DNA from: Vibrio gallaecicus
Lineage (GTDB): Bacteria; Pseudomonadota; Gammaproteobacteria; Enterobacterales; Vibrionaceae
Assembly: GCF_024347495.1 (NCBI RefSeq)
Contig: NZ_AP025490.1
Location: forward strand, 1,302,001 to 1,366,000
Direction of reading: 5' to 3'
Length of the DNA stretch: 64,000 nucleotides
Every line of letters starts with the position of its first letter. The stretch's first letter is position 1. The position numbers and the translations under genes are program-made. Below the pieces are notes generated by a model that saw nothing but the letters and a program-made list of their open reading frames with translations, did not search any database and had not been told where the DNA came from. Below are positions 17,388 to 27,250 of this stretch, piece after piece.

Positions 17388-18641
17388 TTAAAGAGCGCCG
17401 TAGATTACAGAACTAATAGCCGCTAGACCACATAAAGCTGTAAAGATTTGCACAGGTGCTGATGTTTTGTACTTAGCCATTGCTGGTACTTTTTGCATCG
17501 CGAATACAGGCATTAGGAACAGGATAGCTGCAATCATTGGAGCACCCATTGTTTCAATCATACCTAGGATGCTTGGGTTAACTACCGCAACAATCCAAGT
17601 TGTAACAACGATGAACCCTAGAGAAGCTTTTTCAATCGTGCTGATTGAAGAACCAGAGCGAGACTTGATTAGACCAACAAGACCTTCATGAGCACCTAGG
17701 AAGTGACCGAAGTAGCTAGAAGTAATCGCTGCGAACGCTACAAGAGGACCCATGTAAGAGATAAGTGGAGACTCGTGAACGTTAGCTAGGTAAGAAAGTA
17801 CAGAGATGTTTTGTGCTTGCGCTGTTGCTAGTTGCTCTGGAGATAGAGAAAGTACTACAGAGAAAACGAAGAACATTACAAAACCCATTAGCATCATTGC
17901 TGCGCCACCAGTGATCGCGTCAGTTTTCTTAACTGCGTCTTCACCGTATACACGACGTTGCTCTTTAGAGAACTGTGAAATGATTGGGCTGTGGTTGAAA
18001 GAGAACACGATGATTGGAATCGCAAGCCAGATAATAGAAGGCATTGCTGACCATTCTGGGCTTGTTTCCATCATTGAAGTGTTCCAATCAGGAACTAGGT
18101 AGAAAGACAATGCTAGTAGGATGAATACTAGTGGGTAAACCATCGCTGAAGTTGCTTTAAGCATCAGCTCTTTACCGAATACAACACCTGCTGTCATAGC
18201 AAGGATAAGTGCACCAGAAAGAAGAGGACGAGGAATAGATTCCATACCCATTTGGTTTACAAGGAAAGAGTCAACTGTGTTGGTGATACCAACGCCGTAG
18301 ATAAGAACGATTGGGTAGATAGCGAAGAAGTAAGCAAAAGTAATGATGTTTGCGCCAGTCTTACCGAAATGTTCTTCAACAGTATCTGTGATATCTGCTT
18401 CAGGGTTTTTAGCTGATAGTACAAAACGAGCTAAAGATTTATGTGCGAACCAAGTCATTGGTGCCGCAATAAGGGCTAGTATAACTAATGGCCAAAAACC
18501 ACCCGCACCAGCTTTAATAGGAAGAAAAAGTACACCCGCACCTACGGCAGTACCGAAAAGTGAAAGACACCATGTAAAATCTTTATAATTAAACTTACTA
18601 GAAGTTTTAACGGCATTTGCCGAAGAAGTTGTTGTGTTCAT
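17388..18641 (-). CDS. sdaC: Serine transporter of the HAAAP family
   Basis: This inner membrane proton/serine symporter has about 11 hydrophobic helices in 417 residues. The family signature GTAVGAGVLFLPIKAG lies near the N-terminus, and SFNHSPIISQFSKEQR lies in the middle, as in SdaC. It precedes sdaA by about 120 bases in the same direction, matching the usual serine uptake/degradation pair. The upstream gap (18642-18970, 329 bases) is AT-rich and must hold its promoter. I found no clear CRP site there. Confidence 0.95.
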   Translation of the reverse strand: MNTTTSSANAVKTSSKFNYKDFTWCLSLFGTAVGAGVLFLPIKAGAGGFWPLVILALIAAPMTWFAHKSLARFVLSAKNPEADITDTVEEHFGKTGANIITFAYFFAIYPIVLIYGVGITNTVDSFLVNQMGMESIPRPLLSGALILAMTAGVVFGKELMLKATSAMVYPLVFILLALSFYLVPDWNTSMMETSPEWSAMPSIIWLAIPIIVFSFNHSPIISQFSKEQRRVYGEDAVKKTDAITGGAAMMLMGFVMFFVFSVVLSLSPEQLATAQAQNISVLSYLANVHESPLISYMGPLVAFAAITSSYFGHFLGAHEGLVGLIKSRSGSSISTIEKASLGFIVVTTWIVAVVNPSILGMIETMGAPMIAAILFLMPVFAMQKVPAMAKYKTSAPVQIFTALCGLAAISSVIYGAL

Positions 18642-18970
18642 GTTAAATTACTCATTTTTTGGGAACAGGAAATAAGTCAGGAGTGATTTTGCAGAATTTT
18701 CTTCGGCAAAAAATAGATCTAAATCATGTAATGGAACGGCTTGATACATGATATTGCAAAAACGGATTTTTGATCACGAAAATAGCGTGCTACAGGTGAT
18801 TTCTATTTATGCTTACTATTAGTTTTATTAATGCGAGAGGTGGTATTTTATATAATCATCACAAGAAAACGATTGCGCAAATTTGCATTAATAATTCTGT
18901 CCGATAAGAAAAGGCTAATTTGTTAACAGGGCATCAACAAGGTGTAGTTGCTGTGTGATTTGTTGTGTAT

Positions 18971-19585
18971 TTATGCGGTGTGTTTTTTCATTTGCTGCTG
19001 CAAAGACTGAATGATTTGAGCTGTCATCCCCCAAATTAAATGCTGCTGGAAAGGCATAGCGAAAACTCGGTGCTTGTATTGGTTGAAATTAACGGTGTGA
19101 CTATAAAGGTGATCAGAGTTGAGCAAATGGCTAGCTGGTACTTCAAAAAGTGATTCGACTTCATTTTTATCGATAATAGCTTCATAGCCCGGGTCGATCA
19201 TCGCAATAATCGGTGTGACCGAAAAAAGACTAATAGTTGGAAGTTCTGGCAGTTCACCAATAATTTTCACCTGAGATGAAAGAATACCGACCTCTTCTTC
19301 TAATTCCCGCAGTGCCGTGAAATGCAACGAAGGATCGGAGGGTTCAAATTTTCCGCCAGGGAAACTGATTTGACCGGGGTGATGCTTTAAATGTTTTGCC
19401 CGCTTAGTGAAAATAACATGCAGCCCTTCTTTTCGATCGACTAAACCCACTACAACGGCAGCTTTACGCAACTTACTATCATTCAGATGAGAAAGGCGTT
19501 TAATGGACTCTGGATGGTAGCCAACGGTCGTCTTTAACTGGAATTGCTGTAAAAAGTGCTGTCTATTCATATAGCCCCAGAACAT
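18971..19585 (-). CDS. NUDIX hydrolase, probable coenzyme A pyrophosphatase (NudL-like)
   Basis: The NUDIX box is present in the form seen in E. coli NudL/YeaB: FPGGKFEPSDPSLHFTALRE followed by LEEEVGI. This subfamily cleaves coenzyme A and related nucleotide pyrophosphates in a metal-dependent reaction. The preceding KHHPGQISFPGG and the late WGMTAQII motif also match NudL. The length of about 200 residues is normal. The start is uncertain between 19585 and 19570, because neither has a strong ribosome site. The gene is monocistronic and I see nothing in its context that adds to its function. Confidence 0.85.
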   Translation of the reverse strand: MFWGYMNRQHFLQQFQLKTTVGYHPESIKRLSHLNDSKLRKAAVVVGLVDRKEGLHVIFTKRAKHLKHHPGQISFPGGKFEPSDPSLHFTALRELEEEVGILSSQVKIIGELPELPTISLFSVTPIIAMIDPGYEAIIDKNEVESLFEVPASHLLNSDHLYSHTVNFNQYKHRVFAMPFQQHLIWGMTAQIIQSLQQQMKKHTA

Positions 19586-19829
19586 TGATTAATTTAATCA
19601 TAAGTATAGCGGACTCTCCCAATTAATTATTTAAAGCCTTTTTTATATTATTGACTAAAATGTAATTAGCTAATTGACTAATGATTAAACAATCATGCTC
19701 TTTGAAGCCAATTCTTTACTTAATTGGATAGAAGAAAGTGATATATGAAGAGTTTTTAAAGACAACAATTTGATAAGTATGAAGATGTGGATCATTCTTA
19801 TCTTAAAGTCATACAAAGTAAGGGATGGA

Positions 19830-20375
19830 ATGAAAGGAATCATATTCACCGAATTTTTAGAGCTTGTAGAAGATAAGTTTGGACTTGAGTTATTAGATGA
19901 AGTTCTTGAAATGTCAGACGATGAGGGGGTTTATACTTCTGTCGGGAGTTATGATCATCACGATCTTGTTAAGCTGATTATTAACCTGAGTAAAAAAACT
20001 AAGGTTGACCCGGAAGCCCTACAACGAGTTTTTGGACAATCTGTGTTTAAAAACTTACTAGCTTCTGTTCCAAATAAAGCCAGTCTGAACCATTCATACA
20101 ATACATTTCAATTTATTCAGCATGTAGAGCGTTATATTCATGTTGAAGTTAAAAAACTTTACCCAGATGCTCAACCTCCCGAATTCGACTTTATTACACA
20201 AAATGAAGCTAATTTAGTGTTTGATTATAAGAGTGCACGGTGCATGTCCCATGTTTGCCTTGGTTTAATTGAAGGTTGTGCGGAATATCATAATGAAACT
20301 ATTTCAGTAGAAATGGCACCACAAACCGCAGATGGAAGTGTCGTTCGTTTTAATTTGAAAATAGAGCAACAGTAG
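19830..20375 (+). CDS. H-NOX haem nitric oxide/oxygen sensor
   Basis: This soluble haem sensor binds nitric oxide and controls its partner kinase. The start MKGIIFTEFLELVEDKFGLE at 19830 has AAGGG upstream, and the length of 181 residues is standard. The proximal haem ligand is His104 (RYIHVEV), and the propionate-binding YxSxR motif is intact (Tyr133, Ser135, Arg137). Cys138 and Cys143 are present, as in the zinc/thiol site described for related H-NOX proteins, but I see no cysteine near residue 172, so that site is probably incomplete. It ends one base before the kinase start, so the two genes form a tight operon. Confidence 0.95.
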   Translation: MKGIIFTEFLELVEDKFGLELLDEVLEMSDDEGVYTSVGSYDHHDLVKLIINLSKKTKVDPEALQRVFGQSVFKNLLASVPNKASLNHSYNTFQFIQHVERYIHVEVKKLYPDAQPPEFDFITQNEANLVFDYKSARCMSHVCLGLIEGCAEYHNETISVEMAPQTADGSVVRFNLKIEQQ

Positions 20376-20376
20376 T

Positions 20377-22077
20377 ATGAGTTTAGTATCGGCTTTAGAG
20401 CATAAACTGAAGCGGCAAATTGCGGCGAGAAAGGAAGCTGAGAGACTACTGGAAGAGAAAAGCTTAGTTCTTTTTGAAACTAATCAGCACCTAGAACTCG
20501 CACTTAGACAGTTAGAGAAGAGCTCTAATGCCAATCTTCGAAAAATTGAGTTCCAAGAACAAATAGACAGTTTATTGATCGATTTTGGACGGGCATTTCT
20601 GAGAAAAAACCTCGATGATGTGATGCTGTCAGACTTAGCGCAGAGTGTGACGAATAGTTATTTGATCGAGTCAAGCCGTTTGATACTGCCTCAAAATTTG
20701 TTGCCTCAACTCAAAGTAAGCGATTTTGGCGATAAATCAATCCAAGGCAAAGTGGTTGATACCGTCGAAGAGCCTGAATGGGATGGTGAATTATTAACGA
20801 TGCCGCTTGAAGTTGAGAAAGTCATTGTTGGCGTTCTAATACTTAAAGTTAACCTTCATGGGCAAGATCACGCTCTTATTGAAAGCCAATTATTACTTGT
20901 GACTGAGCTATTATGCAGCGCAATCACACATCAGTTAGCCATTAATCGAAATGTTGAATCTCGTAACCGAGCGGAAGAGTCAGAGAGAGCAACACGCGAC
21001 TTTGTTGCCATGATTAACCATGAACTGAGAACCCCTTTAAACGGTTTATTAGGCAGCGCAGAATTATTAAATGATACGGTATTAACCGATTCTCAAAAAG
21101 AGATAGTGAACAACCTCAGCCAGTCGGGTGAGTTTTTAAGGATCATCATTAACGATTTACTGGATTACAGTAAAATTAATGCAGGTATGTTAGAACTTAT
21201 TCCTAAGAAGTTTTCGCTGGATGAATTAAGGAACACCATCGAGAGTATTTTTGTAAATAGAGCTGCTGAGAAGCAACTGCAGTTTGATGTAACGATTAGC
21301 GGTCATGTCCCTCGCTATTTTGTTGGTGACTTAGAAAGAGTGACACAGCTATTTGTGAACTTAATTGGGAATGCGATTAAGTTTACGGAGCACGGTTATG
21401 TGAAGGTTCATATCGGCTGGAAACATGGACAGTTTGTTTTTTCGGTTGAAGATACAGGGATCGGTATATCGAAAAGCGCGAAAGAAACCTTATTTGAACC
21501 GTTTACTCAAGCTGATAGATCCAGTAGCCGAAACTATGAAGGAACAGGCTTGGGGCTTGCCATTTGCAAAAAACTAGTTGGCGTAATGGATGGTAATATC
21601 GAAGCAAAGAGCGAGCTTGATAAAGGCACGACCTTCAGAGTCGAGATTCCCCTAGAGCCTGCTGAAGATCCGCAATCTACTAGTCATAGCAAGGAAGAGC
21701 TTGCCACTGAAGTGACTTTATCCTCATTGAAAATTTTAGTCGTTGATGACATCAAAATGAATCAAATTATTATTCAACAGATGCTGAAAAAATTTGAAAT
21801 CATGCCTGAGATTGCGGTAAATGGTGTGGAAGGCTTTCAATACGCTAGCCAAAATTATTATGATGTTGTGTTTATGGATTGCCGGATGCCCATCATGGAC
21901 GGTTTCGAAGCGACAGAGAAATTAAGGGAAGACGGTTATGATAGGACGATTGTTGCATTAACCGCTGGCACAACACTCGAAGAACGTGAACGATGCATTG
22001 AATGCGGTATGGACGATATATTGAGTAAACCATATACAGCAAAAGATTTAAAAGAAATGCTGATTAAGTGGGGATAA
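20377..22077 (+). CDS. H-NOX-associated hybrid sensor histidine kinase
   Basis: This cytoplasmic hybrid kinase is the expected partner of the H-NOX protein. An N-terminal coiled coil (about residues 5-60) leads to a divergent sensor region (about 65-195), then HisKA with the phospho-acceptor His215 in INHELRTPLNG, HATPase_c (NLIGNAIKF, DTGIGIS, GTGLGLAI), and a receiver domain with Asp501 in FMDCRMPIMDG. In Vibrio harveyi the homologous pair (HqsK) feeds into LuxU and quorum sensing. No separate Hpt or output gene is nearby, so a distant phosphotransferase is expected. The identity rests on context and domain order. Confidence 0.92.
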   Translation: MSLVSALEHKLKRQIAARKEAERLLEEKSLVLFETNQHLELALRQLEKSSNANLRKIEFQEQIDSLLIDFGRAFLRKNLDDVMLSDLAQSVTNSYLIESSRLILPQNLLPQLKVSDFGDKSIQGKVVDTVEEPEWDGELLTMPLEVEKVIVGVLILKVNLHGQDHALIESQLLLVTELLCSAITHQLAINRNVESRNRAEESERATRDFVAMINHELRTPLNGLLGSAELLNDTVLTDSQKEIVNNLSQSGEFLRIIINDLLDYSKINAGMLELIPKKFSLDELRNTIESIFVNRAAEKQLQFDVTISGHVPRYFVGDLERVTQLFVNLIGNAIKFTEHGYVKVHIGWKHGQFVFSVEDTGIGISKSAKETLFEPFTQADRSSSRNYEGTGLGLAICKKLVGVMDGNIEAKSELDKGTTFRVEIPLEPAEDPQSTSHSKEELATEVTLSSLKILVVDDIKMNQIIIQQMLKKFEIMPEIAVNGVEGFQYASQNYYDVVFMDCRMPIMDGFEATEKLREDGYDRTIVALTAGTTLEERERCIECGMDDILSKPYTAKDLKEMLIKWG

Positions 22078-22111
22078 TTTTCAGCCAATATCAGTGTATC
22101 GTTATGATATA

Positions 22112-22152
22112 AAAATAGGCATAACACTTTTCAGCGTTGTGCCTATATTTTT
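22112..22152. terminator. Terminator between the kinase gene and pabB
   Basis: TAGGCATAAC (22116-22125) pairs with GTTGTGCCTA (22136-22145) with one wobble. It is flanked by an A tract and by ATTTTT, so it could work in both directions. Confidence 0.75.
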
Positions 22153-22180
22153 CTGTCCCCTGTAGTTCAGTTGAAAGTAC

Positions 22181-23569
22181 TTAGCACTCAGACAAAACTG
22201 GTAATATTCGGCTTAGCTTATCTAAGGTTTCCTGGTATTCAGAATCACACTCGCTATCCGCAACAACACCGCCACCTGCCCATGCATAGAGGTTGTTATT
22301 TTCTGCAACCAGAGTGCGAATAGTAATACTGGTGTCCATGTTTCCATTTCGACTTATATAACCAATACTTCCACAATAAGCAGAACGTCGATGGGGCTCT
22401 AGCTCTTCAATAATTTGCATAGCGCGGATTTTAGGTGCACCAGTAATTGAACCTCCAGGGAAACAAGCCCTTAATAAGTCGCTGGCACGATAAGAATCAT
22501 CTAAATTTGCCCTAATAGTACTGACTAAATGATGCACCGCAGGAAAACTTTCAATATCGAATAACTTAGGGACATGAACAGTGCCTGGCTTAGCAACTCG
22601 GCCAATATCATTACGCAGCAGGTCAACGATCATAAGGTTTTCAGCTTGATCTTTCTCTGCAACAGAGAGATCTCTAGCATTCTCTAGATCTTGAGTGGTA
22701 TCAAGAGATCTTGGTCTTGTACCTTTAATTGGTTTTGTTTCGATCATATCGCTGTCTAGCTTAAGAAAGCGTTCAGGTGAAATACTCAAAATAGAAGAGT
22801 TTTCCATACGAATAAAAGCAGAGAATGGGGCTGAGTTATTTTTTTCTAACGTATTGTACGCATGCCATTCACTGCCTTGGTACGTAGCTTTAAAACGTTG
22901 AGCAAGGTTGATTTGGTAACAATCGCCAGACAATAAGTATTCTTGAACTTGCGCAAACTTATTCCCATAGTCTTCTTGAGACATATTGGAAACCCAAGGG
23001 CTGGTAAGTGCAAAATCTTGAAGGTCTTGCTGGTTTGTTGAACTGCCTTCACCTTGAGAAGTTAACCAGTCCCAATGTTTTTGAATGTTTACTCCTACTA
23101 CACAAGCCGATTGAGTTTGGTGGTCTACGATAATAGCCCATTCATACAAGCCTACAGCCATATCTGGCGTTGCAATATCGTGAGTGGCGATATCAGGTAA
23201 GCTCTCTACTCGTCGCCCAAGATCATAACTGAAATACCCTAAGGCACCGCCGACGAATGGTAACTCTGGGAAAGCATCAATATCAGGAAGTAGTTGGCTT
23301 TGATAGTCATCTAATAGAGTGAATGGGTCAGCTTCTGAAACTTCAGAGTTTCCATTAACATTTACGGTTGTTTTTTCACCTATTGTTTCGAAAGTGGCGA
23401 TAGGTTGAGCAACTAAAATGTCGAATCTACTGTCAATATGGCTTTCTGAAGCAGAGCGTAATAGCATTGCCCAAGGCAGGTTTTCAATACGTGAAAACAG
23501 TTGTTTAGCAAGGGTTGAATGATATTCAAGCGGCTTAATTTGGATAGAGTGAAATTCGTTGTTATTCAT
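22181..23569 (-). CDS. pabB: Aminodeoxychorismate synthase component I
   Basis: PabB converts chorismate plus ammonia (from the glutaminase partner PabA) to 4-amino-4-deoxychorismate for folate synthesis. The C-terminal chorismate-binding domain has the PIKGTRPR motif, in which the lysine is the nucleophile that separates PabB from anthranilate synthase. LRNDIGRV, FPGGSITGAPK and AWAGGGVVADS are also present. The N-terminal tryptophan-pocket region is intact. I start at ATG 23569 (462 residues); TTG at 23587 is also in frame. Neither start has a strong ribosome site. It is monocistronic, as in many relatives. Confidence 0.94.
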   Translation of the reverse strand: MNNNEFHSIQIKPLEYHSTLAKQLFSRIENLPWAMLLRSASESHIDSRFDILVAQPIATFETIGEKTTVNVNGNSEVSEADPFTLLDDYQSQLLPDIDAFPELPFVGGALGYFSYDLGRRVESLPDIATHDIATPDMAVGLYEWAIIVDHQTQSACVVGVNIQKHWDWLTSQGEGSSTNQQDLQDFALTSPWVSNMSQEDYGNKFAQVQEYLLSGDCYQINLAQRFKATYQGSEWHAYNTLEKNNSAPFSAFIRMENSSILSISPERFLKLDSDMIETKPIKGTRPRSLDTTQDLENARDLSVAEKDQAENLMIVDLLRNDIGRVAKPGTVHVPKLFDIESFPAVHHLVSTIRANLDDSYRASDLLRACFPGGSITGAPKIRAMQIIEELEPHRRSAYCGSIGYISRNGNMDTSITIRTLVAENNNLYAWAGGGVVADSECDSEYQETLDKLSRILPVLSEC

Positions 23570-23846
23570 TTGTTTAATTTGTGACAAAGAGTTCGATCAC
23601 TGCATGGCGTGTTAGAAGAAGCAAGAGTATCATAAATTCAAAATAAAGTGAGTTCTTGATTGAAGCGACAAACGCTAAAGCAATAGAACATGATTTTTCT
23701 TTGCCTCTATTTATCGCCATTATTCGGTTGATACAACGGAGCAAATATCAAATTATGCAAGCGATTGCTTTTAGCAATAATAAAAGCTCATCAAAGTGGC
23801 AAAGTTAAGAACTCATCATGGAACTAGAACAATAAAGAGGCATGCA

Positions 23847-25367
23847 ATGACGGTTATTCGTAAGCAAGATGTGATCAGCAGTGTCGCTGATGCACTTCAA
23901 TATATTTCTTATTATCATCCTTTAGATTTCGTCCAAGCTCTTGAAAAAGCCTATGAGAAGGAAGAAAGCCAAGCAGCAAAAGATGCAATTGCTCAGATCT
24001 TGATTAACTCTCGAATGTCTGCTGAAGGGCATCGTCCAATTTGCCAAGATACGGGTATCGTAACGTGTTTCGTTAATATTGGTATGGAAGTGAAATGGGA
24101 AACGGACCAAACGGTTCAAGAAATGGTTGATGAAGGAGTTCGTCAAGCTTACAACAATCCTGATAACCCGCTGCGCGCATCTGTCTTAATGGATCCTGCC
24201 GGTAAGCGTATTAATACTAAAGACAACACACCAGCGGTTGTTCACATTAATATGGTTCCTGGTAACAAAGTTGAAATCCAAATCGCAGCGAAAGGCGGCG
24301 GTTCTGAAAATAAAACTAAAATGGTTATGCTTAACCCTTCTGATGACATTGCTGAATGGGTAGAGAAGACGCTACCAACTATGGGTGCGGGCTGGTGTCC
24401 ACCGGGTATGCTAGGCATAGGTATTGGTGGTACGGCTGAGAAAGCTGCGGTACTTGCGAAAGAATCCTTGATGGAACACATTGATATTCAAGAGCTGATT
24501 GAAAAAGGCCCTGAAAATGCAGAAGAAGAGCTGCGTTTAGATATCTTCAACCGTGTTAATAAACTTGGGATTGGTGCCCAAGGTCTTGGCGGTCTCACGA
24601 CTGTTGTTGATGTTAAAATCAAAAGTGCGCCAACCCACGCGGCGTCTAAGCCCGTTTGCTTAATTCCTAACTGTGCGGCGACGCGCCATGTTCACTTCAC
24701 TCTTGATGGAAGTGGTCCTGCTGAACTTACGCCGCCTAAGCTAGAAGAATGGCCAGATATTACTTGGGAAGCGGGCGCGAATACTCGCCGAGTGAATCTT
24801 GATGAAGTTACCAAAGAAGATGTGCAAGAGTGGAAGACAGGCGAAACCGTTTTACTGTCTGGTAAAATCTTAACAGGTCGTGATGCTGCGCATAAGCGAA
24901 TTCAAGGTATGCTAGAAAGTGGTGAAGGTTTACCTGATGGTGTCGATCTGAAAGGTAAATTCATCTACTACGTAGGTCCTGTTGATGCAGTAGGTGACGA
25001 AGCGGTAGGTCCTGCAGGTCCAACGACTTCAACTCGTATGGATAAGTTCACAGATATGATGCTAGAAGAAACAGGCATCATGGGTATGATTGGTAAAGCC
25101 GAGCGAGGCCCTGCAACTGTTGAATCTATCAAGCAGCATAAAGCGGTTTACCTCATGGCAGTGGGCGGCGCAGCATACTTGGTTGCTAAAGCAATTAAGA
25201 AAGCTCGTGTCGTGGCATTTGAAGACTTAGGTATGGAAGCGATTTACGAATTTGAAGTTGAAGACATGCCAGTGACAGTTGCGGTTGATTCAACTGGTGC
25301 AAACGCTCACCAAATCGGTCCTGATACTTGGAAAGTTAAGATTGCGGAAGCGGAAGCCGCGAAGTAA
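23847..25367 (+). CDS. Fumarate hydratase, class I
   Basis: This iron-sulfur enzyme of the TCA cycle hydrates fumarate to malate. The alpha and beta regions are fused in one 506-residue chain. Cluster cysteines are Cys66 (PICQDTG), Cys184 (GWCPPGMLGIGIGG) and Cys276 (PNCAATRH), spaced as in characterised class I fumarases. The C-terminal part has GPTTSTRMDKF and KAERGP motifs. I start at 23847 because AAGAGG is six bases upstream; an in-frame start 51 bases earlier is unsupported. Its own terminator follows. Relatives are named FumA or FumB, and I do not choose between them. Confidence 0.95.
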   Translation: MTVIRKQDVISSVADALQYISYYHPLDFVQALEKAYEKEESQAAKDAIAQILINSRMSAEGHRPICQDTGIVTCFVNIGMEVKWETDQTVQEMVDEGVRQAYNNPDNPLRASVLMDPAGKRINTKDNTPAVVHINMVPGNKVEIQIAAKGGGSENKTKMVMLNPSDDIAEWVEKTLPTMGAGWCPPGMLGIGIGGTAEKAAVLAKESLMEHIDIQELIEKGPENAEEELRLDIFNRVNKLGIGAQGLGGLTTVVDVKIKSAPTHAASKPVCLIPNCAATRHVHFTLDGSGPAELTPPKLEEWPDITWEAGANTRRVNLDEVTKEDVQEWKTGETVLLSGKILTGRDAAHKRIQGMLESGEGLPDGVDLKGKFIYYVGPVDAVGDEAVGPAGPTTSTRMDKFTDMMLEETGIMGMIGKAERGPATVESIKQHKAVYLMAVGGAAYLVAKAIKKARVVAFEDLGMEAIYEFEVEDMPVTVAVDSTGANAHQIGPDTWKVKIAEAEAAK

Positions 25368-25383
25368 ATAATAGATATAAGAT

Positions 25384-25411
25384 AAAAAGTGCAGAATTAA
25401 CTGCACTTTTT
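25384..25411 (+). terminator. Intrinsic terminator of the fumarase gene
   Basis: AAAAAGTGCAG/CTGCACTTTTT (25384-25394 with 25401-25411) encloses a six-base loop and is followed by T residues. Confidence 0.9.
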
Positions 25412-25500
25412 TCATTTTATCAATGATATAGTGAAACAAAGACCGTAATACTAATAACAATTAGTATTATGTAGACAGATATAAAAATTAGGAGAGAGGA

Positions 25501-25686
25501 ATGCCTCGTTTTGTTCAAATCCTACAAATTATTTTAGCTGTGGTTGTTGGTGGCTTTGTCGGTTACGACTTGATTTTGCATGGAATCAGTATTTTTGATG
25601 AAAAGTACGTAACCATTAGTTTAGCGCTTTTAGCTGTAGTAGAAATTGCTTTGTTTGTTATCTATAAACTGATTGAAGAAGACTAG
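25501..25686 (+). CDS. Small two-helix membrane protein, 61 residues
   Basis: A strong ribosome site (AGGAGAGAGG) directly precedes the ATG. Two hydrophobic helices (about residues 7-25 and 37-57) are joined by a short loop, and the C-terminus is acidic (LIEED). I do not recognise the family. It lies 190 bases upstream of ycjX but is separated from it by a perfect 15-bp terminator, so it is probably transcribed alone. A membrane-stress role next to ycjXF is tempting but is guesswork. Confidence 0.75.
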   Translation: MPRFVQILQIILAVVVGGFVGYDLILHGISIFDEKYVTISLALLAVVEIALFVIYKLIEED

Positions 25687-25776
25687 ATAACGAATACTGA
25701 ATGTTGAATAAATAAACTGCGATTGAATACATCCTAAGAAATTAACAGGGGATGAAAGATCCAGTTAACTATCTTA

Positions 25777-25812
25777 AAAAGCCTCTGATTATGATTGTAA
25801 TCAGAGGCTTTT
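25777..25812 (+). terminator. Intrinsic terminator ahead of ycjX
   Basis: A perfect 15-bp stem (25777-25791 with 25798-25812) contains GCCTCTGATTA/TAATCAGAGGC and ends in TTTTA. Confidence 0.9.
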
Positions 25813-25876
25813 ATTCATCTAACATTAATATTGAATAGCCGATAATCATCAACGACGAAACGTTGGAGCGAAGTGA

Positions 25877-27250
25877 ATGAAGAAGATTACCCAAGAAGTT
25901 AGCGATTTTATAAGCAGAGGAACCGACTCACATGTAAGAGTTGCTGTTACTGGGTTATCCCGTGCAGGCAAGACTGCGTTTATTACTTCATTGGTGAATC
26001 AGCTTTTACATACTTCAACGCACAGCAACCTGCCGCTATTGTCGTCAGCGCGAGAAGGTCGAATTATTGGTGCGAAACGCATCCCTCAAAATAATATGAT
26101 GATTCCTCGCTTTTCTTACGACGAAGCGATGAACTCGTTGCAATCTGATCCCCCAGAGTGGCCAGTACCAACGAGAGATGTCAGTGAAATCCGTTTAGCT
26201 ATTAAGTACCAGCCAACTAAAGGTGCAAAAAAGCTATTCTCTAAAAACAGTACACTTCATCTCGATATTGTTGATTATCCCGGCGAATGGTTACTTGATT
26301 TACCTTTGTTAGATATGGATTTTGACACATGGAGTCAAAACCAATTCGATACACTTAAAGGAAATAGAAAAGAGTTTGCAGGTGAGTGGCTTTCGGTTCT
26401 TGATAGTTTTGATGCATTAGCGGATATCAATGAAAAGCAATTAGCTGATATCTCAGATATCTATACCCAATATTTATATACCTGTAAAAAAGAAGGGTTG
26501 CACTGGGTGCAACCTGGACGTTTTGTACTGCCTGGAGAATTGGCTGGAGCGCCTGTCTTGCAGTTTTTCCCTTGTATTGAACCAAGTGAAAAACCGAGTA
26601 AAGAGAGTAACTATTCGATGTTGAAATCGCGGTATGAAGAGTATCAACAGAAAGTGGTAAAAGCTTTTTATAAGAATCACTTCGCAACTTTTGATCGTCA
26701 AATTGTGCTGGTGGATTGCCTACAGCCTCTAAATGCAGGATATGACTCATTTATTGATATGAGAAACGCATTAGAGCAGCTATTAACGAGCTTTAAGTAT
26801 GGGCGCAGTAACTTAGTGAAGCGTTTGTTTTCACCTAAAATAGATAAAATTTTGTTTGCTGCCTCGAAAGCAGATCACGTTACACCAGAGCAGCACCCTA
26901 ATTTAGTGTCACTACTGCAACAAATGGTTCACCCTGCGTGGCAGCACGCTGCATTTGAGCATATCGATATGAGCTGTATCAGCATTGCATCAATACAAGC
27001 GACGACATCGGGTTTTATTTCAAGAGGTGATGAAAATGTACCTGCACTTCAGGGTGTGAATTTAGAAGGTGTCTCGCAAACGCTTTACCCTGGAGAGGTG
27101 CCTAGGAGATTACCAAACAAGCAATATTGGCAGGATAATCACTTCGAGTTTACAAGTTTTAGACCATTAAGAGCGGAATCGGATCAGCCTTGCCAACATG
27201 TTCGCTTAGATAAAGCGTTAGAGTTTTTGATTGGAGATAAACTGAAATGA
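25877..27250 (+). CDS. ycjX: YcjX-family GTP-binding protein
   Basis: YcjX is a P-loop protein of the phage-shock/stress regulon in enterobacteria, and it is thought to act at the inner membrane with YcjF. Its Walker A motif GLSRAGKT lies at residues 26-33, and the DxxG-like [11 protein letters not shown] motif follows around residue 133. Conserved blocks [19 protein letters not shown] [16 protein letters not shown] and FFPCIE match E. coli YcjX through its length (457 residues). GGAG lies eight bases upstream of the start. The stop codon overlaps the ycjF start by four bases, so the two are translationally coupled. Confidence 0.95.
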   Translation: MKKITQEVSDFISRGTDSHVRVAVTGLSRAGKTAFITSLVNQLLHTSTHSNLPLLSSAREGRIIGAKRIPQNNMMIPRFSYDEAMNSLQSDPPEWPVPTRDVSEIRLAIKYQPTKGAKKLFSKNSTLHLDIVDYPGEWLLDLPLLDMDFDTWSQNQFDTLKGNRKEFAGEWLSVLDSFDALADINEKQLADISDIYTQYLYTCKKEGLHWVQPGRFVLPGELAGAPVLQFFPCIEPSEKPSKESNYSMLKSRYEEYQQKVVKAFYKNHFATFDRQIVLVDCLQPLNAGYDSFIDMRNALEQLLTSFKYGRSNLVKRLFSPKIDKILFAASKADHVTPEQHPNLVSLLQQMVHPAWQHAAFEHIDMSCISIASIQATTSGFISRGDENVPALQGVNLEGVSQTLYPGEVPRRLPNKQYWQDNHFEFTSFRPLRAESDQPCQHVRLDKALEFLIGDKLK

